Assembly (NCBI GenBank): GCA_902794535.1
Contig: CADBHQ010000003.1
Location: forward strand, 1-64,000
Origin: Fibrobacter succinogenes
GTDB lineage: Bacteria; Fibrobacterota; Fibrobacteria; Fibrobacterales; Fibrobacteraceae
Direction: 5' to 3'
Length of the DNA stretch: 64,000 nucleotides
Shown: piece after piece, positions 1-8,804 of the stretch
How the letters are laid out: every line of letters begins with the position of its first letter
Numbering within the stretch: the stretch's first letter is position 1
Position numbers and translations under genes: made by a program
Notes under the pieces: generated by a model
Database searches by the model: none
The model's input: only the letters and a program-made list of their open reading frames with translations
Told to the model about the DNA's origin: nothing

Positions 1-15
1 CCAGTGCCAGACCGT

Positions 16-116
16 CAACGCGTGTGACGCGTTGCTAGTATCCTAGGGCTATGCCCGTATATGAAGAACCGCCGGCTACGCCGGCGGGTCACTTTTTTTA
101 AGCGATAAAGCGCTTA
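16..116. other. cluster of four short hairpins at the left edge
   Basis: Four inverted repeats lie within about 100 bases. The arms are 16-22/28-34, 46-49/53-56, 69-76/80-87 and 99-104/111-116. No open reading frame of note covers them, and thrC ends just to the right at 118. The density suggests the 3' end of a structured RNA or of a transcript entering from the left, closed by the terminator at 69-99. The identity is unknown because the window starts here. Confidence 0.4.
69..99 (+). terminator. Rho-independent terminator
   Basis: An 8-bp perfect GC-rich stem (69-76 with 80-87, 3-base loop) is followed within five bases by seven Ts (93-99). The T-run orientation means it ends a plus-strand transcript entering from left of the window. 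It is not an obvious terminator for thrC, because no T-run exists in that direction. Confidence 0.75.
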
Positions 117-117
117 A

Positions 118-1458
118 TTAGCGCCTACGTTCTGCCATCTCTTTCTTCAAGATGTCCATGACGGCGCCGAGGTCTGCTGGAGCCTTGAACACGGGGTTCG
201 CGAACTTGGAGCAGATGTTTTCGAGCTTCTTTTCGTGATAGCCGACCTTGAATTCGGTGAACTTGAGGCCGTGTGCCGTGCTGATGACGACCACGTTTTC
301 TTCCTTATCGATCTTGCCTGCGGCAACGAGCTTTTCGAGGGCGCCGAGAGCCACGCCAGTGTGCGGGCAGCAGTAGAGACCGATACGGTCGCCGCGGTGG
401 GCGGCATTGGCGAGTTCTTCTTCAGTAACGCTCACGACCATGCCGTTCGTCTTCTGGATGGCGCGCACAGCCTTCGGATAGCTGACCGGGTTACCAATCT
501 GAATGGCGCTAGCGAGAGTCTTCTTGGCCTGCATCGGAACGAGCTTGTCGAAACCGCGTTCGTAAGCCTGGAAGAACGGGTTGGCGTTTTCGGCCTGAGC
601 CACGATAATGCGAGGAATGCGGTCGATAAGGCCCATGGCCTTGCAGTCTTCGAAACCCTTGGCCAGAGCGCTCACGTTGCCGAGGTTGCCGCCCGGGATA
701 ATCACGGTGTCGGGCACCTTCCAGCCCATTTCCTGGCAGATTTCCGGAGAAATCGTCTTCTGGCCTTCCACGCGGAGGCTGTTCATGGAGTTGGCGAGGT
801 AAATGCGGTTGTCGGCAGTGACCTGCTGCACAATCTTCATGCAACCGTCAAAGTCGGTGTCGAGGGCGAGCACGATGCTGCCGTTAGAAATCGGCTGAAT
901 CAGCTGGGCAACGCTCGTCTTGCCGGCGGGCAGGAACACGATGCTCGGAATGCCGGCCTTGGCGCAGTAGGCGCTCAAAGCGGCAGAGGTGTCACCGGTA
1001 GAGGCGCAAGCCACAGCGTCAATCGGGTGAATACCCTTCTTGATAATGTGGTTCACCTGGCTCACGAGAACCGTCATACCGAGGTCCTTGAAAGAACCCG
1101 TGTGAGAGTTACCGCAAAGCTTGACCTTCAGGCTCTTGATGCCCATTTCTTTTGCGAGCGGAGCGGCGTCAAACAGCGGGCTCCAGCCTTCGCGCATGGT
1201 CACGATGTCTTCGAGAGGCATGTCGGGGAGCACCATTTCGCGTTTGCTCCAAATACCGCTCATGTCGGCCGGTTCAAAGCTCATGCGGCGTTCGGCAAAG
1301 AGCTTCTTCCATTCGTCGGGGCTCTTGCTTGCAAGTGCTGCGCGGTCATGTTCGACTTCGAGCAAGCTACCGTCGACTTTGCTGCGGTAAATGACGTCGG
1401 TCAGCGGGTAAGTATCGTCCCCGTTGATGTTCCTAAAATGGGCGTTGAATTGGGCCAT
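118..1458 (-). CDS. thrC: threonine synthase
   Basis: A PLP enzyme that converts O-phosphohomoserine to threonine and phosphate, the last step of threonine synthesis, in the cytoplasm. The 446 residues match the length of full-size bacterial enzymes. The motif SHTGSFKDLGM carries the PLP lysine at residue 124. A glycine-rich phosphate loop (PGGNLGN) and a C-terminal CPHTGVALGALEK segment also fit the family. It starts with MAQFNAHFRN behind an AGAGGAT-like ribosome site. It is transcribed alone and leftward, divergent from the lipoprotein operon at 1565, and the 106-base gap should hold both promoters. No threonine leader peptide or attenuator was seen. Confidence 0.95.
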   Translation of the reverse strand: MAQFNAHFRNINGDDTYPLTDVIYRSKVDGSLLEVEHDRAALASKSPDEWKKLFAERRMSFEPADMSGIWSKREMVLPDMPLEDIVTMREGWSPLFDAAPLAKEMGIKSLKVKLCGNSHTGSFKDLGMTVLVSQVNHIIKKGIHPIDAVACASTGDTSAALSAYCAKAGIPSIVFLPAGKTSVAQLIQPISNGSIVLALDTDFDGCMKIVQQVTADNRIYLANSMNSLRVEGQKTISPEICQEMGWKVPDTVIIPGGNLGNVSALAKGFEDCKAMGLIDRIPRIIVAQAENANPFFQAYERGFDKLVPMQAKKTLASAIQIGNPVSYPKAVRAIQKTNGMVVSVTEEELANAAHRGDRIGLYCCPHTGVALGALEKLVAAGKIDKEENVVVISTAHGLKFTEFKVGYHEKKLENICSKFANPVFKAPADLGAVMDILKKEMAERRR

Positions 1459-1520
1459 AATATCCTCTAGTTTTTTCGGGCCTAAATATAGGAAATTTTG
1501 GCGGTTATTTGTACCTAATT

Positions 1521-1529
1521 TGCTATATT
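1521..1529 (+). promoter_or_regulatory. possible extended -10 element for the 1565-7167 operon
   Basis: A TGCTATATT string lies about 35 bases before the GTG start at 1565, in the divergent gap with thrC. It looks like an extended -10 box. No convincing -35 hexamer is present, so the call rests on this one motif. Confidence 0.3.
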
Positions 1530-1564
1530 GTCCTTGGAATTACAGATTAGACTCGGAGTACTGA

Positions 1565-3079
1565 GTGAAGAAAACATTGCTTAATCATTTGAAAAAGACC
1601 CATTTACTGGCGTTGGCGCTATCGCTATGCACAATTACGTTGACCGCCTGCTTGTTCGATTCTGACGAAAATGGTGTGGAATCTTGGCTTGATGCTCGCG
1701 GCTTGCCGAGTAGCTATAAGGTGCAGACTTTGAGCATTGAAAATATCAAGGTGGCATCGGCCCAAAGGTATGCTCCTGAGTTGCCTAGGTCTGCAGACAT
1801 CAGTGCTGTTCTTGGACATTCTTCGAACATTACGCATGACTTGGTGTTTGATATTGCTTTTGAAGCTAAGTCGAATTTTATGAAGTCGTTTACGGAATCG
1901 GATACTTCGGGCGCGTATTTGGGACTGTTCTGGCATAAGCCTTTCTACGAAGACAACGCTATCCCGTCGGATTATGTTCCTTTTGACGAAGAAGTCGATT
2001 TCACGGTGAGCTGGAAACTTACATCCACGGATTCTGTTTCGTATAAGAAGTTCCTTTCGAATGTGATGGACGAAGCTGATACGACCTGGTACAAAAGCTT
2101 GACGGAATGGGAAAGCGATGGCTCGGTTGATACGACTTATCAAGTCAAGCTGACAAAGAAGATGCTTAAGGCTAAAGACACCGATACCACGACGGCTAGA
2201 GGGCTCCGCTTGGATATGCCTTCGAAGTTGGTGAACGAACTTAAAAAGGTGAAGGGTGCCGCTCGCTTGCAGATTCGTCTTTCTGCGCCGAAGTCGCCCC
2301 GTATGTACCGTTTCTATGGCGATGGAACGGCTCGTCCGCCTATTTTCGAAATGCATTCAGATTCGATGACATACGTTACGCCTAATCCGTTCCGTATGGC
2401 AGATGTCATGACTAACGAGGAAGATTGTCCGGAATGCCCGATTCTGCATGCTGGTACTTACGATTCCTTGGTTGTTGAACTTCCGTCCGAACCTATCCTT
2501 GAGGCTCTGTCTGAATTTTATGGCGATGAATTCCCCAGTGCTGATGGCGACGGCAACGATGTTCGCCAGGTGGTTCTCCATGCGCAACTGACGATGGCCC
2601 GCGATGATTCCAAGGGCAGTAACGAATTTGGTTATCCCATCCAGATGCTGAGCGGCTCCTTTGTGGATAGTGCTGACCAGGTGGTTCGCCGTATGCAGTC
2701 GAAGTACCTTATCGATACGGCTACGGTTGTCGAATCGGGTTTCCAGAACTTGATTTTCCACGACGGCGATTCCTTGACGATTCAGCTGACTTACGGCGTA
2801 CGTGAATTCTTGAATAAGGCTAGCGATGGCCGTAACATGAAGTTCATGATGCGTATGGGCCTTCCGTACTTGCAGGAAAAGGACCCGACCTTCACGGATT
2901 ATACGAAGTCTAGGAAAGATACGATTGAGACCGATAGGGGCGATTCGATCGTGAGTGTGACAGACACTCTCCTTCAGTATGTGAATTACTTTGATTATGC
3001 CCGCTACGATTTTTCAACCTCTTTGGAAAATCCGATGACTCTTAAGCTCTGGCTTGCATCTAGGCGGGGGGATGAATAA
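1565..3079 (+). CDS. exported lipoprotein of unknown function
   Basis: A 504-residue predicted lipoprotein. A basic N-terminus and hydrophobic stretch end in a lipobox, LTAC, with the lipidated cysteine at residue 29. The body is rich in Asp, Ser and Thr and shows no family I recognise; it has the look of a beta-rich surface or periplasmic protein. It starts at GTG 1565 behind a GGAG. It is the first gene of a tight plus-strand operon. Its stop overlaps by one base the start of the outer-membrane barrel gene at 3079, so the two are probably translationally coupled and may work together at the outer membrane. Confidence 0.8.
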   Translation: MKKTLLNHLKKTHLLALALSLCTITLTACLFDSDENGVESWLDARGLPSSYKVQTLSIENIKVASAQRYAPELPRSADISAVLGHSSNITHDLVFDIAFEAKSNFMKSFTESDTSGAYLGLFWHKPFYEDNAIPSDYVPFDEEVDFTVSWKLTSTDSVSYKKFLSNVMDEADTTWYKSLTEWESDGSVDTTYQVKLTKKMLKAKDTDTTTARGLRLDMPSKLVNELKKVKGAARLQIRLSAPKSPRMYRFYGDGTARPPIFEMHSDSMTYVTPNPFRMADVMTNEEDCPECPILHAGTYDSLVVELPSEPILEALSEFYGDEFPSADGDGNDVRQVVLHAQLTMARDDSKGSNEFGYPIQMLSGSFVDSADQVVRRMQSKYLIDTATVVESGFQNLIFHDGDSLTIQLTYGVREFLNKASDGRNMKFMMRMGLPYLQEKDPTFTDYTKSRKDTIETDRGDSIVSVTDTLLQYVNYFDYARYDFSTSLENPMTLKLWLASRRGDE

Positions 3080-4320
3080 TGAAAAAATTTCTGCTTGCAT
3101 TAGGTGCTTTTACGAGTTTTGCTTTTTCTTCGATGATCGGGCTTGATGCCTTGGGCGAAGAACAGGTGATGGGTGGTGTTACGTCTGCGGCGGCACGCGG
3201 TTTTGCCGGTAATGCCAAAACGGGCGATGCCGAAGGCTTGTCTGTCGTGAACCCGGCACGAATGGCTTTTGATGCGAAGGTGGTTTTTAACCTGAACTTT
3301 GCTATGGAACTCGATGCAGCCCGTAACGGGGGTAAGCATTATGCGTATTCCGGCATGACGCTTCCGTCCATGAACTTTTCGTTCCCTATGGGCATGTTCG
3401 GTGCAATGGGTCTTTCGTTGTGGCAGCATTATTCGTCTTCTCTGAACGATGAATTCGAAAATAAAAATGCGACGACCGATTCCAAAATTGAATACAAGGG
3501 CAGCGTCTACGAACTCGTTCCGACTTATGCGGTTCGTTTGCCGTTCTTCCGTTCCCTTTCTGTGGGTGCGTCTGCGCACGTTGTAATGGGCAATATTTCT
3601 CGTGATTTGACGATTGGTCCTAATTACGACGACCTGGAATCTTCTGAAACTTGGGCTGCAGATGCAAGCAATCTTTCTGACCATGTTGAAGGCGATTGGG
3701 AAATCAAGCATCACCCGGCTTACTATACGGGAGCTATCCAGTATCGCGGTAAGATGGCGTCGTATTTCTTGTCGTATACGACCGGTTATACCTTGGTCAA
3801 TTCGCTGGATTATGACTTTAGATTCAGCGAACTGGATTCGATTGTATCGACCCATTCTAAGCGTGAAATTGATGTGCCGGCAATGCTTGCCACAGGCGTC
3901 AATTACCGTTTGGCAAAGCGCCACAATGTCATGATGGATTTGACTTGGCGCATTTGGGACAAGGATATTCAGAATATCGCGGGTGGTTGGAACATGCCCG
4001 AAGAAACTGAAACCCAGACCGATTACATGGTGTCGCTTGGTTACCAGTTTGATGGATCTCCGCTGTTCTACGATGCTTACTGGAGCCGAATTAGTTATCG
4101 CGCCGGAGCATGGTACAGAAATTGGTACATCAAGGATGTCTATGAAGTGGGCGGCTCGCTCGGTGGCGGATTCCCGCTGGGCCGCAAGGGCACCACAATC
4201 GATATTGCATTGCAAGGGGGCAAGCGCTTCTCCGATTCTAAAACAGAATGGGAAGAAACGTTTATCGGGCTCCGTATTGGTCTCACCGGTATTGCGACAT
4301 GGGGCCAGGAGCGCAGGTAG
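3079..4320 (+). CDS. outer-membrane beta-barrel protein (FadL/PorV-like)
   Basis: 413 residues with a signal peptide of about 17 residues (MKKFLLALGAFTSFAFS). An early segment of the form AARGFAGNAKTGDAEGLSVVNPA matches the small-residue and NPA pattern near the N-terminus of FadL/OmpP1- and PorV-type barrels. The rest is alternating hydrophobic and aromatic beta strands, as expected for a barrel in the outer membrane. It is coupled to the preceding lipoprotein by a TAATG overlap, and the DUF4912 gene follows 24 bases later. Function could be transport or secretion support; the exact family is uncertain. Confidence 0.7.
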   Translation: MKKFLLALGAFTSFAFSSMIGLDALGEEQVMGGVTSAAARGFAGNAKTGDAEGLSVVNPARMAFDAKVVFNLNFAMELDAARNGGKHYAYSGMTLPSMNFSFPMGMFGAMGLSLWQHYSSSLNDEFENKNATTDSKIEYKGSVYELVPTYAVRLPFFRSLSVGASAHVVMGNISRDLTIGPNYDDLESSETWAADASNLSDHVEGDWEIKHHPAYYTGAIQYRGKMASYFLSYTTGYTLVNSLDYDFRFSELDSIVSTHSKREIDVPAMLATGVNYRLAKRHNVMMDLTWRIWDKDIQNIAGGWNMPEETETQTDYMVSLGYQFDGSPLFYDAYWSRISYRAGAWYRNWYIKDVYEVGGSLGGGFPLGRKGTTIDIALQGGKRFSDSKTEWEETFIGLRIGLTGIATWGQERR

Positions 4321-4344
4321 GTTTTTTAATGAAGGAGGCCTAGT

Positions 4345-5559
4345 ATGGCTATAAAAAAAGAAACAGAAACAAAGTCGAAAATTAAGGCTGTGGTAAAGGA
4401 AAAGGTGGCGAAGGTCGCTGCCAAAAAGACCGCAACCCTTAAGACGATGAAGGATGCTGAAGAAAAGGCTGTAAAAGCCGTAGCCAAGGTGAAGAAGGCT
4501 GCTGCAACGAAGGTTTCCAAGATTTCGGACGAAGTGAAAAAGGTCGCCGCGAAAAAGACTGCAACGAAGGCCGCTGCTCCAAAAGCTGCTGAAAAGCCTG
4601 CCGCTAAGGTTGCTGCAAAGCCCGCTGTTAAACCCGCCGCTAAACTGGCTGTTAAGCCTGCAGTAAAGCCTGTTGCAAAGCCCGCTATCAAGCCTGCCGT
4701 AAAGGCTGTGCCTGCAAAGCCGGTTGCAAGAAAGCCTAGGGCTAAGGTGTCCGAAAAAGATGTCGCCAAGATGGCTCAGTCCTTTGACGCCGAATACCTG
4801 GTGCTCATGCAGAAGGACCCGAACTGGATGCACGCCTTCTGGGAAGTGTCCGAAAACAGAATTAACGAAGCGAAGCACGGTAAGGGGAAAATCGTTCTTC
4901 GTCTGTTCGACATTGCCGATGACCTTACGGTGCAGCGCGGCAAGAAGCGCAAGTTCCGCGATGTCGAAGTTCCGGCAAATGCTCGTAGCTGGTATGTCGA
5001 AAATACCGCCGGCAAGGCCTGCGTCGCCGTTCTCGGTGCCGTATCCGGCAAGAACTTTATGCCCATTGTGGAATCGGCTCCGGTCATGACTTTTGACAAG
5101 TCCGCAGCCGCTCCTGCCGAAGACGATGCCTTTGCCAAGGCTTCTCTCGGTGGCAACACGCTCGGCAACTTCATGAGTTCCGGATTCTCTAGCCAGACGG
5201 CTGAATCTTGGCTCAAGAAGCTTGGCGGTAACTTTGGTAGCTCTTCGGAATCGATGTTCTCGGGCGCCCTTTCTAGCGCTGCCCTCCAGTCGAACAACAT
5301 CGAAGTCGCCAAGGATTCCGTGAACTACGGTAAGGATTTCTTCCTGTGGGTCAAGACTCGCTTGATCGTTTACGGCGGAACTCGTCCGGATGCACATCTC
5401 CAGGTGCGTGGCGAACCGTTCCCGCTGAACCCGGATGGAACCTTCAGCTTTGAAGAAGACCTGCCGGATTCTACCAAGATCATTCCGGTGTTTGCGACCG
5501 ACAAGGATGGCGATTTCCCGACCACGATTGTTCCGATTGTCGTGAAGCGCACGGAGTAA
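4345..5559 (+). CDS. DUF4912 protein with a lysine/alanine/proline-rich N-terminal tail
   Basis: 404 residues in two parts. Residues 1 to about 145 are almost entirely Lys, Ala, Val and Pro, with repeated KPA units, like histone-H1-type or AlgP-type tails. From about residue 148 a DUF4912 domain begins (YLVLMQKDPNWMHAFWEVS) and runs to about 250. The C-terminal part has the GGTRPDAHLQVRGEPFPLNPDGTFSF-type segment usual in this family. It starts behind AAGGAGG at 4332-4338. The GH57 gene follows by 9 bases; DUF4912 and GH57 branching-enzyme genes are often neighbours, which points to a role in alpha-glucan metabolism. The tail could bind nucleic acid or polyanions; this is inference. Confidence 0.85.
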   Translation: MAIKKETETKSKIKAVVKEKVAKVAAKKTATLKTMKDAEEKAVKAVAKVKKAAATKVSKISDEVKKVAAKKTATKAAAPKAAEKPAAKVAAKPAVKPAAKLAVKPAVKPVAKPAIKPAVKAVPAKPVARKPRAKVSEKDVAKMAQSFDAEYLVLMQKDPNWMHAFWEVSENRINEAKHGKGKIVLRLFDIADDLTVQRGKKRKFRDVEVPANARSWYVENTAGKACVAVLGAVSGKNFMPIVESAPVMTFDKSAAAPAEDDAFAKASLGGNTLGNFMSSGFSSQTAESWLKKLGGNFGSSSESMFSGALSSAALQSNNIEVAKDSVNYGKDFFLWVKTRLIVYGGTRPDAHLQVRGEPFPLNPDGTFSFEEDLPDSTKIIPVFATDKDGDFPTTIVPIVVKRTE

Positions 5560-5568
5560 TCCGTTTTA

Positions 5569-7167
5569 ATGGGAGCTCCCGGAAAAATCATTTTCCTGAT
5601 GCACGCACATTTACCTTTTGTGCGGCATCCGGATTATACACGCTTTTTCGAAGAGAACTGGCTGTTTGAAGCTATTGCCGAAACGTACCTGCCCTTGGTG
5701 CAGGCGATGCGCCGTCTCTTGGAAAAGGGCGTTCCTGGGACGCTCAATTTAAGCGTTTCCCCGCCGTTGATTGAAATGCTTTCGGACGAAAGCTTGCTGA
5801 ACAAGTTTTCGGACCATTTGAAACAGCAACTTAAGCTGATTGAAAAAGAAGTGGCCCGCAACAAGGGCTCTGATTTAGATACTCTTTCGCACTTTTACCT
5901 TTCCCGCCAGCACACGCTGATTGACTTGTGGGAAAATCGCCTGCATCGCAACTTGCTCGCGGAATTTCTGGAACTTGAAAAGGCCGGAAAGCTGAACCTG
6001 CTCACTTGCGTGGGAACGCACCCGTTCTTGCCGGCGTACCAGAGCGACCCGGAATCTATTCGCATGCAGCTCGATGTCACGGTGCGAACGTTCGAGCGCG
6101 CTTTTGGCCGTAAGCCCATGGGCGTGTGGCTCCCTGAATGCGGCTACTTCCCGGGACTCGACAAGTACCTTGCCGAATTCGGCCTGCATTATTTCTTCTT
6201 AGAGACTCATGGCGCCTTGCTGGCGTCGCCTCCGCCCAAGTACGGCGTGTTCACGCCGCTGCGTACCACGCAGGGGCTTTACTGCATGGGCCGCGAACAG
6301 AAAAGTTCCATGGAAGTCTGGAGCCGCCGTACAGGTTATCCGGGCCACCCCGAGTACCGCGAATTCTTTACGGATATCGCCAGAGAACGCCCGCGTGATT
6401 ATTTGGGCGAATACTTCTTTGCCGGCGATACTCCGATTGATTCTGGCTTTAAGTACAAGCGCATTACCGGTGGCGAACACAAAGAAATTTACCGCCCGTG
6501 GAATGCCATGAAACTCGCCGAAGACCATGCGCGACTTTTTGTGGTGAACCGCGAAGCCACCATTTCGGAATTGCTGGTGAACATGGAAGGCCACAAGGCA
6601 GCCATGCTTTGTCCCTACGATGCTGAACTTTTTGGCCACTGGTGGTTTGAAGGCCCGATATTCCTCGAAGAAATGCTGATGCGTGCAGCCTCTTCGTCGG
6701 TGATTGAATTTGCGGGTGCTGACCAGGTGATGACTAATTCTGCGGATCCCGATGCGCACGAACCGGCTTTCTCAAGTTGGGGCGAAGGCGGCTTTGGCTC
6801 TGTTTGGATTAACGGTGAAACGGACAAGTATTACCCGCAATCGTATCGTATGCGGGCGATGATTGATCATTTGATATCTATTCGCGAAAAGATGGGCGAG
6901 GGGTCTCCGCGAGGAAAACTCTTGACCCGCTACATTAAGCAGATGGAACGCGAACTCATGCTGTTCCAGTCTTCGGACTGGGCGTTCATGATTCACAACC
7001 ATTCCGCAGAAGGCTATGCTCGTCGCCGTCTCGACGACCACTACAATAACGGACATGAACTGTTTGCCGAAGCCTGCAAGGCAATTCTCCGCAATACGGA
7101 TAAGCCTGCCGCAAGCTCCATATTGCCCGGTCTCGAAAAGACGAACAATATTTTCAGCTGGCTTTAA
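5569..7167 (+). CDS. GH57 1,4-alpha-glucan branching enzyme (DUF1957 type)
   Basis: 532 residues, the usual length for GH57 branching enzymes of the Thermus/Thermotoga type, which form alpha-1,6 branches in glycogen-like glucan. It opens with the conserved HAHLPFVRHP. The nucleophile glutamate is E190 in WLPECGY, and the acid/base aspartate is D351 in CPYDAELFGHWWFEGP. There is no signal peptide, so it acts in the cytoplasm. It is the last gene of the operon starting at 1565. Its stop overlaps by four bases the end of the convergent metalloprotease gene, and there is no clear terminator between them. Confidence 0.92.
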   Translation: MGAPGKIIFLMHAHLPFVRHPDYTRFFEENWLFEAIAETYLPLVQAMRRLLEKGVPGTLNLSVSPPLIEMLSDESLLNKFSDHLKQQLKLIEKEVARNKGSDLDTLSHFYLSRQHTLIDLWENRLHRNLLAEFLELEKAGKLNLLTCVGTHPFLPAYQSDPESIRMQLDVTVRTFERAFGRKPMGVWLPECGYFPGLDKYLAEFGLHYFFLETHGALLASPPPKYGVFTPLRTTQGLYCMGREQKSSMEVWSRRTGYPGHPEYREFFTDIARERPRDYLGEYFFAGDTPIDSGFKYKRITGGEHKEIYRPWNAMKLAEDHARLFVVNREATISELLVNMEGHKAAMLCPYDAELFGHWWFEGPIFLEEMLMRAASSSVIEFAGADQVMTNSADPDAHEPAFSSWGEGGFGSVWINGETDKYYPQSYRMRAMIDHLISIREKMGEGSPRGKLLTRYIKQMERELMLFQSSDWAFMIHNHSAEGYARRRLDDHYNNGHELFAEACKAILRNTDKPAASSILPGLEKTNNIFSWL

Positions 7168-8804
7168 TAAACAATTATAAAGTCTTTCAACTTACCGCTA
7201 TTTTCAATTCTAAAGCGGTATATTCCTGGCGCCAAAAGCGATTTGACTTCGCTTTCGTCAATGCAATGCGTACTGCCGTTATACTTGATTTTGGTAATCA
7301 GGTTACCGCGGCGATTACGGAGCTCAATATAATCTTTGTTACGCGGAAGCGGAGTAAAGCAAAGCGGGCCTTGGCGCCAAGGGGTGGGGTAGGCTCGTAG
7401 CGTAGAATCCTTTAATACGGTCGGAATCAAGTCGTCTTCGAAAAAACGGCTGAAAACCCAGATGGTAGAATCTGGAGTTCCTTGGCGTAAAAATTCGGTC
7501 TTGACAGAATCGATACTGTTCGTTGTCGGCAAGAATCGAATCTTGTAGGAATCCGGATAAATTGCGACCGCCGAGGCCTTTCCTTCAAAATTGGACAAAT
7601 CGGGCGTTCCGTTCGTGTTATAATAGTAGGCTACATAGTCAAGAGGGAGTGCTTCGAAATTTCCGGTTTGAGGTGTCGTCTTGAATTGGGGCCATTTTGT
7701 TTGATCGTCTGCAATCAAGAACGTAGAATCGACAAGTTTGCTTCGATCGCCCGCAAACGAAAGTCTGACTGCGAAGTCGTGGAACAAGGAATCAGCTGAA
7801 AGACCCTTTTTCTTTGCGACTTGCGTTAACTGGTACTGGAAATTTTTGTTGGGTTCTTTCGCAAAGTTTTCCCAGATAAGTCTGTTTATGTCGCTGCCCA
7901 CATGGTTGTTCAGGTACAAGAATAAGACGCTTGCGCCGTAAGGTTTGGCAAGAGTGGGGTAGGGTTGCCCGACTCTGTTTGCCACATACGAAAGGTGTTC
8001 GAAATAGTCATCGACATCTGGAGCCGCAACTTCTTCAACTCCCGAAGCCGATGCTTCGAACCAGAAGTTCACAGAGGTGTTCAAATAGCGAAATTGAATG
8101 GCGTGGTAAAGCTCATGAACCGCCGTCACGCGGAGCGCTGGCATAAAGTTTTTAGCGTAAGAATAATTATAAATCGGGTTCGTGAAATCTTCTGTGGGGC
8201 TAATGTATGGACAGGACTTTCCATTGACATGGGCTGTATCAATGGTTGAGGCTTTCTCCACTCCATGCCTAAAATCGTTTTCTATCAGCAGGACGCTTTC
8301 GTCGTCATTCATGAGAAGTGTGAGCCCGAAACACAAATCGCAGGTTTCGCCATTGAGGAGCTCCTTGGCGTTGCGTAACATGGATAGGTCTATCACTTCA
8401 ACCGGATAAAGGTCGCTCTGTGTTGACTTTTGGTATTGATGTGTTTCGAAGTACCCTTTAGGAGGGCGCATTCCCGATTTGTTCACATGAAAGTCCCATG
8501 CGTACTCAAGGGCTTTTTCTAGCGAGTCAATGTAGGCCTTAGTCGTTTTGTGCGGGCCTTCGAGCGTATAAAAAATTTCGAAATGTTTTGTAGTGCGAGT
8601 GTAAACGCTATCATAAAGGTCTGAATCTGTGCAGGCTGTTGCAGACTCGAGAGCGCTCGGTTTAGAATATTTGAAATGCGAGAAGGACTTGTTTTTGTTG
8701 TTTAAAAAGTTTTCCATCATGATGGATGTCCCGCAGACATGATCTGCAAAGGCAAACGATGCAAAACTCAAAAAAAGTACGGTTATCCAACAAAAACGTT
8801 TCAT
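7164..8804 (-). CDS. exported zinc metalloprotease-like protein
   Basis: 546 residues with a signal peptide of about 20 residues (cleavage near AFA-DH). A zinc-binding HELYH lies at residues 230-234, followed by FWFEASASGVEE with a possible third ligand at E250, a gluzincin-like layout. Several cysteine pairs (CDLC, CGT) suggest disulfides outside the cytoplasm. The last 25 residues (GIYRFRIENSGKLKDFIIVY) resemble a type IX secretion sorting domain, so it may be surface-exposed or secreted. It overlaps the ubiD gene by ATGA and so is probably co-transcribed. Substrate unknown. Confidence 0.75.
   Translation of the reverse strand: MKRFCWITVLFLSFASFAFADHVCGTSIMMENFLNNKNKSFSHFKYSKPSALESATACTDSDLYDSVYTRTTKHFEIFYTLEGPHKTTKAYIDSLEKALEYAWDFHVNKSGMRPPKGYFETHQYQKSTQSDLYPVEVIDLSMLRNAKELLNGETCDLCFGLTLLMNDDESVLLIENDFRHGVEKASTIDTAHVNGKSCPYISPTEDFTNPIYNYSYAKNFMPALRVTAVHELYHAIQFRYLNTSVNFWFEASASGVEEVAAPDVDDYFEHLSYVANRVGQPYPTLAKPYGASVLFLYLNNHVGSDINRLIWENFAKEPNKNFQYQLTQVAKKKGLSADSLFHDFAVRLSFAGDRSKLVDSTFLIADDQTKWPQFKTTPQTGNFEALPLDYVAYYYNTNGTPDLSNFEGKASAVAIYPDSYKIRFLPTTNSIDSVKTEFLRQGTPDSTIWVFSRFFEDDLIPTVLKDSTLRAYPTPWRQGPLCFTPLPRNKDYIELRNRRGNLITKIKYNGSTHCIDESEVKSLLAPGIYRFRIENSGKLKDFIIVY

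Noticed and set aside
235..1470. A 411-residue plus-strand frame opposite thrC
   Set aside because: Antisense shadow of a conserved enzyme; the product lacks any recognisable domain or ribosome site.
3100..5397. A 765-residue minus-strand open frame opposite the barrel and DUF4912 genes
   Set aside because: It covers two well-supported plus-strand genes with signal peptide, ribosome sites and a family domain. Its own translation is Arg/Cys/His-rich low complexity with no motifs. Such long antisense frames arise from codon bias.
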